Of a stretch of DNA of 64,000 nucleotides, positions 28,950 through 39,071 are shown one piece after another. The stretch lies in contig JADCRB010000071.1 of assembly GCA_021464245.1 (NCBI GenBank), positions 372,001-436,000 on the forward strand. The letters are read 5' to 3'. Both the position numbers and the translations under genes were made by a program. A model generated the notes under the pieces. The model did not search any database. It saw only the letters and a program-made list of their open reading frames with translations, and was not told the DNA's origin. Every line of letters starts with the position of its first letter. Position 1 is the stretch's first letter. The stretch is from Carallia brachiata (lineage: Eukaryota > Streptophyta > Magnoliopsida > Malpighiales > Rhizophoraceae).

Positions 28950-30300
28950 AAAATAATTCAATAATAATTTTATACCCAATAAATTTCCTTTATTATTTGT
29001 CTTTAAAAAATTATTTTATTATTTTTTATAAATTTTATTTATTGTGTATTGTTATACTAATATAAATTATTTAAAATAATTTTATAATTATTATATACAA
29101 TATATAATTTTTTATACAATAAAGTTTTTTATTATTTTACGATTCATTTTTCATGTATGGTACAAAATATTAATATATAATATAAAACATTTTATATGTG
29201 TAATATAAAAAAATTATGTATTTGTGATATCATATCCATAAAAAAATTTCCGTACACCACATAATATCACGTTATGTGTAACATTTCATTTATTTTTTAT
29301 TAAAAAAAAAGAAAGTTCTGTTCAAATAGGCCCACATTAACTTTACTGATTCAATCGAGACACTAGTCTAATTTATTGTGTCCCTAAATTCACGCCAACA
29401 AAAGAGGGTGAATTGATTTTTTTTTTTTTATGAAAATTGTAATTAAAAATTAAAACAATATATAATCACAAAAATCTTCACAAGTGCGTTGATTATTAGC
29501 ATTATTCAAGGATACAATGTTAATTAAACCCTTATTGTAGTAATATAAGATATCCATTGATTAAATTTAAAAAAATTAATTAATTCACCTTATTCTTATT
29601 AAAACACATATGAACACACAATAATATGATCATTAATAATTAAATTTTTAAAAATAGTAAAATATTAGTAGAAGTACTGCATGCAATTTATATTCCTTAA
29701 AAATGAGTCACCCAGTAGCACTCGATTAATTTATCAACCTGATTTATCAAGCTTCACTCCGAAAAAAAAAAAAAAAAAACTTAATTTACGACGCTTCACT
29801 TCACTTTCACTCAGCAGATCTAGGTCAATTGTCAGCCTAATTCTTAGGCCTTAATAATTCATACACTTCATCTTCCCTAAATTAAACCATCGTCGAATCC
29901 ATATTTGATTTATACGAAAAAAGAGCATCAAGATCATGAATCATTTGAATTGTCCAAATAAACAACATTATGAATCTTTTGAATTGGTGAATTCACAAGG
30001 TCTCTTGGACATTAATAAACTATGATATGTAAACACTATACCTTTCCAAATGTTCTGTAAAGTAGACGAAAGTTTCTTTCCTACCTGCGGTTTACAAGGA
30101 TTCCCGATCAGATAGAACAAGAAAGTTCAGGTCTCTGTGAGGCTTTTACAGGGTGACTATCTTTTGAGTCTTCAGACATTCCCGGGAGGGAAAAAAACGC
30201 TTTTGTGCTCTTCGCCCAGACATTCATATCTACACTTGAGGTGCAACAGATTGTGACTTGGCGAGTAACGGAGGTATTGGGAGCATACTCGGAAGTGGAA
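28950..30300. other. AT-rich intergenic region between VIP3 and the L18a-like gene
   Basis: It contains A/T-rich sequence with several homopolymer runs and no supported gene, repeat with TSD, or RNA gene. The right-hand part, from about 30060, is likely 3' UTR of the minus-strand L18a-like gene. Confidence 0.5.
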
Positions 30301-30308
30301 GCTTCTTG

Positions 30309-32045
30309 TTAAAATAGGAGATAACAAAGCAGAACCAAAATCAAGATAACGGAGCATGCCATGGCCTGCAAGAAGAAACTCATTACAATTAAGATATTGG
30401 AGTCTGTGTAAACAGGGTATGATATTGATATCACGCAAAGATAGAGAAAACAAATATTCTTTTTAAGGAATATAAGATCAAGTCAAGGATGTAATGAATT
30501 AACATTGCGAAGTGATTTCTGTTTTACTCGGATCACAAGACTGATTCAGAGGCAGTGGGGCAAGGAAAGAGAGAAGGTACCGCAATTGCAGCAGCAGCAA
30601 GACCAGCTCGCTCCCTTGGATCCTTCCGGTAGTAATTTCCAAAGTAAAGAATTGTGGCAAAGTACCACATCAGGGGGAACAAAAATCCTAAAAGAAAACT
30701 GCAAACAAGAGAAATAAGCATGATAGAAACAGAAATTGTCTTGTGAAAGGAGTAGTTTGAAGAATACTCACGAAAACCATCCTATCCCACATCCAAAGCA
30801 AGGGAGGGGTTTGTCATAAATCCCAAACTGGAAATCTTCAGGATCTTAATGAGGGTGTACTTTCCTTTTTCACGTTCCGCAGCATCTGGCGCTTGCCCTA
30901 GCAGCACCACAATCCATCAGTTGTCTATACGACCAGCTAATATACTCAACCAAGATATTTATTAGTTGCAGGAATAACATTGTATATTAGACAAAAGAGT
31001 TCTCGCACTAACAAATGATTTGTGATTCAAATAAGGTTGAAAAATCAACTCATCGAAAGGAAAAATAAATATAAAGAAGATTTCCTTCGGATTTGGCGAG
31101 CCTTGCTGTGTTGGTAAGGTTGCTTCATTGTGACTTGAAAGTCACAGGTTCAAATTGCAGAAATAGGTTCTTTGTGAAAACATATGTAAGGTCAGTTTGT
31201 CTAATCAATTCCCAAATCCCACAGTATGGTAGCCTCATACACTCAGCATCCTATTCATGAATTCATTCAGATTTAAGGCTCATTAACTTACAAGTCCAGG
31301 CATATACGAGGGAAAATCATGAATATCTTTCAACAACTCTTCTTGAATATAGGAAGGCATATTGACATCTTATCATTACAACTGCCAAAGAACAATAGAC
31401 AAATGTGTCCAAATAAAATAATCACCTTTAGATGCTGAATAATATCGAGCAGCAGGTCTCAAGAGATCTATATGCTTATCAGTGTTAGATTTCACCAGCT
31501 CAACACCGCTCCTCAACAGCTCCTTCTCCTCTATTGCAGCATCTGCACAGTAGTAAGAAGCTTCACTCGTCTATCAAAGTAATGAAGTCTCATTCGCTGA
31601 GCTAGCCAAAAGTTACGTGAAGGAGCCAAGATCATCTCATAAAATTCCTGTATGTGTCATAAGTCTAAGATGCTTCACAGCAATATTGCTATATCAATCA
31701 TGTTCCTCCTACTTGACAAGCAAAGCTTAGATATATTGAGAAGAAAACATAGATCCTTCGAACACATCGGAACCAAAAGTGTCATTCCCATCTCCAGATT
31801 GCACAGGCATGCTACAACAGAAGTCACACTATCCGGATCATCACGTTCCTCAAATATAATTTCAATTTCCTATGTTCTATGATTATACGGGTTCTCATAG
31901 CAATAAAAAACCAAGTTGCAAATACAAAAACACAGAAAACCAAATTGAAATGAGGAACTAAACTTTGCCTAACCAATTAAAAACTAGTACGCAAAAACAC
32001 AAATTGAGAGAAACAATCAAGAAAAAGATCAGTACTTTGATCCAT
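30309..32045 (-). CDS. 60S ribosomal protein L18a-like membrane protein (plant family), 5 exons, one frame break
   Basis: Exons: 32036-32045 (MDQ), 31426-31542, 30772-30897, 30581-30698 and 30309-30365, for about 142 residues. The conserved core reads KPLPCFGCGIGWF, then a first membrane segment (LLGFLFPLMWYFATILYFG), the hallmark YYRKDPRERAGLAA, and a second segment ending CSVILILVLLCYLLF. These plant proteins are named after L18a but are small two-pass membrane proteins of unclear function, not ribosomal components. Exon 30772-30897 is 126 nt where flanking phases require 127. The frame changes near 30845, between GKYTLIK and PEDFQFGIYDK, explained by GG read as G (expected IKDPEDF). The tiny first exon is the least certain part. 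An upstream stretch at about 32400-32560 may be a 5' UTR exon. Confidence 0.75.
31095..31255 (+). mobile_element. tRNA-derived SINE relic (Au-like) in the L18a-like intron
   Basis: The plus strand reads as a degraded tRNA head: GGCGAGCCTTGCTGTGTTGG, then GGTAAGGTTGC, then a stem GTGACTTGAAAGTCAC, followed by a box-B-like AGGTTCAAAT. The body continues AGGTTCTTTGTGAAAACATA and TGTAAGGTCAG. This order resembles plant Au-type SINEs, whose consensus I recall as having a GTGACCTGGAGGTCACGGGTTC core. It is antisense to the host gene and lies inside the intron between exons 30772-30897 and 31426-31542. Edges are approximate and no TSD was identified. Confidence 0.6.
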
Positions 32046-32599
32046 GCTTGCCGAAATAGTCTAGTATGTGAATTCAAGTCCTCGGCTATGAGCGGACTCA
32101 CCCAGATACCTGCGCAGAAATCCGAAAGAGCATTTAAAAATCCAATCTTGTCCCACTTTCCTTTCTACCATATTGAGGAGACAATAGGGCGCTAATGATT
32201 ACAAAAGGAATTCTGAATATTTAAACCTACGAAAGAATCCAGTGGACATGCCGATGCCAAGCCTGCAAGGCTGGATGGATTTTTTTTTTTTTTTTGGCCA
32301 TTTGTCTCTAAGACTTCCATATAAAACTACCCAGAAGAGGTCCAATTCCGATCATCAAGAAAACATCCAAAAACAACGTTAAAAATGGGAAAAAAATCGA
32401 ACTTGCCTGCAAGATGGAGGAGTCCCAATTGCGAGAAAGTCAAGGTTGATTGATTTTTCAATAAGCTTTCCCTAGATTTCGAACGGCACACGATGCAAGA
32501 GGAAGTGATTGCTTGTCGGAAAACCAAAGGTGTTTTGCGTGGCAAGTTCAAGTTTCTTGCTAAGGGTTAATTGATTGAAGCTGACGGAAATTAATCGTT

Positions 32600-33340
32600 C
32601 AAAATTGCTGATGGAAATTGACTCCTGCTTCAATTCTAATCAAAAGAGAGAATTTTTTTTATTGGAAATGTTTTGCCGATTGCTTGGGGATAACTTACAT
32701 GATTTTTTCCGACCAAAAAAAAATCCATTATAAATATAATTTTATCTGATGTATAAGCCAAGATAAAATTTTAAAATATTGACATTCTTATTTTATTTTT
32801 TTATAAAAATGATTTATTATTCAAATACTACTAAATTTAAAATGAGTTCTCAAACTCAATTTTATATTAATTAATTTTAAATTCATACATTGTATTCATA
32901 TTAAGTACCACTAATTGTGGGGATAATAAAGTGAGAACTTCAACTCCAATAAATATTAAAAATGACACACAGATTATGACTGTACTACTGCATCCCATAA
33001 TTAATTTATATAAAATTAAAGTGTAATTAAAATAATACAAAATCTTAGGTAATTGAAATTAAAAAAATAAATTATTGAATATTATAAAATAAAATGTATA
33101 ATTATTTTTAATATTATTTAAAATATTGTTATATAATAGAATGATAGTTATATTTTTTGTATTTTTTCAATAGGAAAGCTGAGATGGTTTAAATGAGACT
33201 AAGCTATTATTTTATTTTCTTTTTATAAAATTAAAGTATTATTATTTTAAAATTTAAAATATAAATTTTATGCGCCAAAAATAAAGTTTTTTGAAATTTT
33301 TTCTAAAAAAATGTTGAAATAATACAAATGCTCATCCATG
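32600..33340. other. AT-rich intergenic DNA
   Basis: No gene or identifiable repeat is visible apart from A/T runs. Confidence 0.5.
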
Positions 33341-33342
33341 GA

Positions 33343-33464
33343 TGGCTGACAAATGACAAGTCGTTCTCCTTTGTCCTCGTTATGAAAGAAAATTAAAATT
33401 TGATGACTGAGAAATGACAAGCCGTTCTCCTCTGTCCTCGCTGTGAAAGAAAATTAAAATTTGA
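33343..33464. repeat. Tandem duplication, 61-bp unit, two copies
   Basis: Copy 1 is 33343-33403 and copy 2 is 33404-33464. Both contain AAATGACAAG, CGTTCTCCT, TGTCCTCG and the identical block GAAAGAAAATTAAAATTTGA. They differ at only a few positions (TC/CC, TT/CT, TA/TG), so the duplication is fairly recent. Confidence 0.85.
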
Positions 33465-33852
33465 TTTTCTAATTTAAGATTTCCATTTATTATAGCAGTT
33501 GCCGACTCGTCGCCTTGCCTAACTCCTAAAAACGTTGAAGTTTCGAACGGTACACACTTTCTGACCAGTTCTGTTTCTGGGAATTCTACTCTTCCACATG
33601 AATAAAAGAAAAGTCAAATTTTTTTTGCTAATAATCAATACAAAAATATTTACATGTTTATTTCATACTTAGTTGGTATATATCAAATCCCTTTTTTTAT
33701 CTTAGAGATCAATCGAATTGTAAGATTTGTTCTCTTCGATAATCCTTTTTAATTGTTTTTATCAGAATTTTATAGGATAGTTATCATGTATAAATTCAAG
33801 CAACAGTCCTATCATATGATTTGGAACAAAATTTTGATGGTAAGAACTAATT

Positions 33853-34757
33853 ATAAAATGACTTTGCATTTTTTTTTAAAAAAAAAATTATTAGATTAAA
33901 ACGTAAAAAAAGTTACAAATATAAAGGGTTAATACACATAGAGCTCACATCTACCACAATACAGCCCATATACACAAGAAGTAAAAGAGGCCACTAAAAC
34001 CAGACCCGATCTAGCCTCCCACCAACAAGCCACAACATTGATCCACCACAAACACCACGCAGACCAATAAGAGAAGCTCAGCCCGAGCTTATAGCCTAGA
34101 GAAGAGGAGGGGGCCAAACCCCACAAAGCCGAAATTCATAATCTAGAAGGTTCCAAGCTCCTCACCAGTCAAAGATGACAAGACAAGCCACACACGAGCC
34201 AACGGTAGCATGATTATGGTAGACAGTTAAGCACAAACCAACTTCGCCAAAGCATATCTTAAAGGTGTAAACACCACACTGTAGATGAGAAGCATGTGAG
34301 AAAGAAGGTGACCAAAACTGAAAAGAAGAAACCAGTGACCAGACAAAGGGCCAAGCAACGGCACGACACGAGTCTCTCCCACGGATAGATCCGTCAATAC
34401 TGGGCGCCTTAAAACTACCGAGAGGGTTAGCGGCTAATAAAAATGGAGCGTCCCACCACCTCTACACCAACAAAACTAACAGCGACATAGAGGCGAGGGA
34501 CTCAGCTTGACTTCAACAGTTGTTTAGCAAAAACAACCAACACAACACACAACAAAACAGGAAAAACGAAAAGGAAAGCTCACAAAGGAGCACAAGAACA
34601 ACCATGAAGGTTGACGAAGTCGACCGGAAACCCAAACAAAACTCTCGACGACACCCTATGCTCTCGGCATACGTTGGTTAAAGTTAGCGTGCGATACAGA
34701 ACTCTATTTTAGAAATTTTTAATTAATCAAATATTGACCTACCATAAAATGATTTTG
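33853..34757 (-). mobile_element. LINE-like non-LTR retroelement remnant with 14-bp TSD and A-tail
   Basis: About 877 bp (33867-34743) are clearly less AT-rich than the surroundings. On the minus strand they are T/G-rich and end in TTTTAATCTAATAATTTTTT followed by nine A residues. The insert is flanked by ATAAAATGACTTTG (33853-33866) and ATAAAATGATTTTG (34744-34757), 13 of 14 identical. Composition, A-tail and TSD fit target-primed insertion of a 5'-truncated LINE on the minus strand. No reverse transcriptase or endonuclease domain remains; a 65-codon frame (33929-34126) is not recognisable. Confidence 0.65.
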
Positions 34758-35337
34758 TAGAAAAGGCCATTTAAACACTAAAAGCATCATGTTACATCCT
34801 ACACCTTTTATTGAAGTGTTAATTTGCACCTAACTAACAAATTACATTAGTTGTTGGTTATTGTATGAAATGCTGAAGTTGTTAAGAAATTTTGAGCGGG
34901 AGACATTATGTTCTAAACGGTCAATGATAAATATATGATTTATGATGTCCATATTCAGAAGCAGAGGCTTATGAGACATGGTTTGGATTGAATTCGAACA
35001 CACCCAAGTCTTGTTCTTATGGCCTCAACGTTTTTTTTCTACGAAAAAGTTATTAAAAGCCCTTCATAATATGGAGTGACTCCATCCTCTGTGAGGATAA
35101 GGACTTAGAAAATAAAGACTTATGAATTCATCGCCTGGCCCACTTGTTATGATCCATATTATTGCCGGTCTATTGACTTGATGCATGCATTAAATTGAAT
35201 CCACGCCACATAAGTGCAGGTCTTTAACGAGATATCCAAATAACCAAACTCACCACTTTATTTTTCCTTTTTTTTTTTTTTTTTTTTAACAACAAAGGCT
35301 GAAAGATTAAAATAAAAAAAGAAGCTTTGAAACACAT

Positions 35338-35578
35338 ATCAAGAAGTTTCAATGGGTTTTACCTGGTTGACTATGAGAGGCATGCTAGGACAGGCGGGGG
35401 CATAATCTCCGCCTGCCCCACTTAGCCACTTTGTGGCCTTAAAAATAAACATTTGCCTCCTGAGGTATCATACCTCGATGCGGTGTTTATGAACTCACTT
35501 TTTCTATTTTCTCTAATTACTAATTGATTAACTACTAATTATTATAATGATAAAAAAAAAAAATCAAGAAGTTTCAAT
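35338..35578 (+). mobile_element. SINE-like insertion with perfect 16-bp TSD and A-tail
   Basis: The direct repeat ATCAAGAAGTTTCAAT occurs at 35338-35353 and again, identically, at 35563-35578. Between them lie 209 bp that start GGGTTTTACCTGGTTGACTA and end in a run of A residues directly against the second repeat. Length, A-tail and a long perfect TSD are the signature of LINE-machinery-mobilised short elements. The body includes two small inverted repeats (GGCGGGG...CCGCCTGCCCC, and GAGGTATCATACCTC). No clear tRNA A and B boxes were found, so the family is unassigned. Confidence 0.75.
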
Positions 35579-36350
35579 AAAGATGTCCTAATGAAATTGA
35601 CCAGAAGTATGAAACATTTGTTTTCATTTATTAGTCGAAAGGACTTGGATGCCCAAATTGAATGTAGCTCAATCGGGTTTAGTTTTGTTATTAACGCTGG
35701 GCCAAAAAGAACCAAAAGGATATAGCGAATGTGGCCGAAAGAAACAAAGGGAAGGCACACAAATGCCCAACCCACTATGCCTCAACCACCCATTTGGCAA
35801 TTCAGCTGGGCATCGTCCCATGATCTTAAAAGTTACAATTTCATCTACCATTTTTAGACTTTTGAAAATTTTACTCATATTTTATTTTTTCTAGAATCCA
35901 CTATCCACATTTCTTTCATCAATTTTTTCACCTTTTTTTGTTAATAATGTGTCGTTGAGTTTAATATGTGAAAATCTAATTAGTGATATATCATCGTACT
36001 TATATATTATCACACATTAAATGAAAGCGTGACAATTATAATTTAACTTTTTTTGAAATTTTTTCAAATAAATATAGAAATAATTAAAACATTGAAGGTT
36101 TATAAATTTACCAAATGAAATTACATTTGACTCAAAAAAGCAGATTTTCAAACCGTAACCAATGTCTCAAACCGTAATATTCAAATTCAAGGCCAAGGGC
36201 TGGTTTATGGCTTAATTCCTTAAGCCCCGAACACGACACAAAACAGCGTCGTTTAACAGCTCACGGGAGCAAAAGAGCATTTGGAGGGCATTGAAAGCCG
36301 CCTTTCGCCGACTGCCTTAATTTCATCAAATTGACGTCGAGGAGGATCTA
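35579..36350. other. Intergenic DNA and NMT1 promoter side
   Basis: No gene is visible. The last about 150 bp are GC-richer and probably contain the NMT1 core promoter and transcription start; no clear TATA box is seen. Confidence 0.45.
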
Positions 36351-36411
36351 AAAAGTTTTGCTCTCATCAATCTTAAACTATCAATCTTCTCAGAGGTTGT
36401 CCGGCGAGCCT

Positions 36412-36694
36412 GTGAGTTATATATGTTTTCACTTCGCTCTTATTTAATAGATAGATAGATAGATAGATCTGTTGAATTTTTTTTGTTCTGTTTTTCGTGG
36501 GGGTTTTTTTTTTTTTTTAATTTTTTATGTAACTTGTGGAATGCGAGAAATTGATTATTGAAACCGGGAAGAACCCAATAACATTTGGTTTCTGGGAACA
36601 ATTGAGTGCTGCGACTCAGCAACTTTTGCTATTTTGGATTCGATTTTAATGTTTGCTAACTTTAATCAGATTCACTGGCCTAATTGCTACTTGA

Positions 36695-36730
<36 letters not shown>

Positions 36731-36794
36731 GATTTTCTTTCTTTCTGCTGTGGCAGAGTCTCTACTATTAATGATACCTTGTTATTCTTGTTAG
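36412..36794 (+). other. Probable 5' UTR intron of NMT1, with SSRs
   Basis: A donor GTGAGT at 36412 and an acceptor TTGTTAG ending at 36794 bracket a T-rich stretch upstream of the NMT1 ATG at 36847. It carries a GATA-type tetranucleotide repeat (about 36449-36468) and a (TA)n run (about 36698-36726). Leader introns of this kind often raise expression in plants. The assignment is inferred from splice motifs only. Confidence 0.5.
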
Positions 36795-36846
36795 GAGTTG
36801 TGATAATTTAGGCAGATATATTGGTTGCTGGAATTGATTTCTCAAG

Positions 36847-38157
36847 ATGGCTGATAGCAATAATAATTCGGGACCTGGTTCTGACAAAGGAAACACGGAT
36901 CCTGATTCCGAGACTAACCCACTTACCAATGACGATAGCTCTCTGGAATCTATAGTTCGAAGGTTCCAGGATCCGGTTTCTGCTGGCAAGAAACACAAGT
37001 TTTGGGAAACTCAACCTGTTGGTCAATTCAAGGATATTGGAGACACAAGTTTGGCTGAGGGCCCTATTGACCCGCCGACCCCATTATCTGAAGTGAAGCA
37101 AGAACCTTACAATCTTCCCAGTCCATATGAATGGACCACTTGTGACATGGATTCTGAGGATACTTGCACTGAGGTTTACAATCTCCTGAAGAACAATTAT
37201 GTTGAGGATGATGAAAACATGTTTAGGTTTAATTACTCGAAAGATTTTCTCAGGTGGGCTTTGCACCCTCCTGGTTATTATCAAAGTTGGCACATTGGTG
37301 TCCGTGCGAAGGCATCGAAGAGGCTTGTTGCTTTTATCACAGGAGTGCCTGCAAGGATTAGAGTGCGTGATGAAATTGTCAAAATGGCTGAGGTCAATTT
37401 CTTGTGTGTTCATAAGAAGCTTAGGTCAAAGAGACTTGCTCCTGTTATGATTAAGGAGGTTACCAGAAGGGTTCACTTGGAGAATATTTGGCAAGCAGCT
37501 TATACTGCCGGCGTGGTTCTTCCAACTCCAATAACAACTTGCCAGTACTGGCATAGATCTTTGAATCCAAAGAAGCTTATTGATGTTGGCTTTTCTAGGC
37601 TTGGTGCAAGGATGACGATGAGTAGAACGATAAAACTCTATAAATTGCCAGATTCAACATCTACTCCTGGATTTAGAAAGATGGAGCTTCGTGATGTGCC
37701 TGCTGTTACGCGGTTGCTTAGAAATTACTTGAACCAGTTTGTTGTTGCACCATATTTTGATGAGAATGATGTGGAGCATTGGCTTCTTCCAAATGACGGC
37801 GTGGTTGATAGTTACTTGGTTGAGAGCCCTGAAACTCACGAGATTACAGATTTTTGTAGCTTCTATACTCTTCCTTCCTCTATCCTTGGGAACCAAAATC
37901 ACTCGACCTTGAAAGCTGCTTACTCATATTACAATGTCACTACTAGGACCCCATTGCTTCAGTTGATGAATGATGCATTGATTGTTGCCAAGCAGAAGGA
38001 TTTTGACGTATTTAATGCTCTGGATGTCATGCACAATGAGTCTTTTTTGAAAGAGCTGAAATTTGGCCCAGGCGATGGGCAACTTCACTATTATCTTTAC
38101 AACTATCGGATTCGCAATGCCTTGCAGCCATCGGAGCTTGGACTTGTGCTCTTATAG
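36847..38157 (+). CDS. NMT1: Glycylpeptide N-tetradecanoyltransferase 1 (N-myristoyltransferase)
   Basis: A single-exon coding region of 436 residues, with the ATG in the context CAAGATGGC. The protein transfers myristate from myristoyl-CoA to N-terminal glycine of targets such as SnRK1 beta, CBL calcium sensors and small GTPases; it is cytosolic and ribosome-associated. Recognisable family blocks are KFWETQPVGQF near residue 50, LPSPYEWTTCDMDS, the myristoyl-CoA signature EVNFLCVHKKLRSKRLAPV, GVVLPTPITTCQYWHRSLNP, and the C-terminal signature KFGPGDGQLHYYLYNYR. The last residues (LGLVLL) match the usual end, where the terminal carboxylate acts as catalytic base in studied NMTs. The first about 40 residues are acidic and polar and poorly conserved. 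The frame is intact. Neighbours further right (U-box kinase, glyoxalase) recall the Arabidopsis NMT1 surroundings. Confidence 0.96.
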   Translation: MADSNNNSGPGSDKGNTDPDSETNPLTNDDSSLESIVRRFQDPVSAGKKHKFWETQPVGQFKDIGDTSLAEGPIDPPTPLSEVKQEPYNLPSPYEWTTCDMDSEDTCTEVYNLLKNNYVEDDENMFRFNYSKDFLRWALHPPGYYQSWHIGVRAKASKRLVAFITGVPARIRVRDEIVKMAEVNFLCVHKKLRSKRLAPVMIKEVTRRVHLENIWQAAYTAGVVLPTPITTCQYWHRSLNPKKLIDVGFSRLGARMTMSRTIKLYKLPDSTSTPGFRKMELRDVPAVTRLLRNYLNQFVVAPYFDENDVEHWLLPNDGVVDSYLVESPETHEITDFCSFYTLPSSILGNQNHSTLKAAYSYYNVTTRTPLLQLMNDALIVAKQKDFDVFNALDVMHNESFLKELKFGPGDGQLHYYLYNYRIRNALQPSELGLVLL

Positions 38158-39071
38158 TTTCATAGTTTTTAAGGTTCTGTTGCTTCATTTGCTGACCACA
38201 GTGCACACTCAATTTTTTTCATCCGGAGCAGCTGTAATGGATGCTATAGAACAGTTTCGTTATTTCCATCATCTTCGATTGAGGCAATTACGGTGTTAGA
38301 CAATAACATTGGAGAGTGAAATGCCTTCTTTTGTTGCTTTTTCTTACTTTGTAACATCTTGGACCATTTTTTTTTTTTTGGGGAAGTACGATTATCTGCC
38401 GTGCTGCCTTAAGGTTATTCAATGGGTGCTGGGTTTTTTTCCCTTCCCTTTTTTTGGCTTATGCTTGTTGTAGACTGCAGTCTAAGGTCTTTGATTGGAT
38501 ACTGCTTGCGGTATTTGTGCTTAAAGGATGATGTGTGAAAATGAAAAAGGTGGCTTAAGAGCATAGTCAACCATTGTGATTTCAAATAGTGTGCAGATGT
38601 CCAGTACCGATGCATGTACTAAAATGCACTGCTGCTGGTACGGTCACTTGGGATGCTTCAGTTAGCCGGGAAGCAGGGAATAATTTTATGCTGCCACTAC
38701 CCCCTCTTTTTAGTCACAATAACCAGTCCATCAGAGCTCACCTGAAGGTTTTCACTGCCCCAGCTGCTCGCCATTTGCGGCCCAGACAAGGTTGTCATCA
38801 GTCTAAACGGTTAACCATAAAAAGGCAAATCACCACTTTCGGACTAGATTGCACCACAGATAGATTTGAGGACAATCTGTGACGCATACTTTGTCCAATG
38901 GATTTTAGTAAATTGAATAAAAGAACAAAAATGACTCATTAAATAGCAACATGTATGAATGGCTATGACCAAGTACTCTTGAAAAAAATACAAAACATAA
39001 ATTACAACAAAGTGCCCAAGTTGCAGTATTAACATTCAATTATCCCTTATCCATTGATCTGAAATCGTAAC

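Noticed and set aside
30309..32045. Identification as the DUF872/TMEM230 gene next to threonine synthase in Arabidopsis
   Set aside because: The PCFGCGIGWF and RKDPRERAGLAA motifs belong to the L18a-like family, not DUF872.
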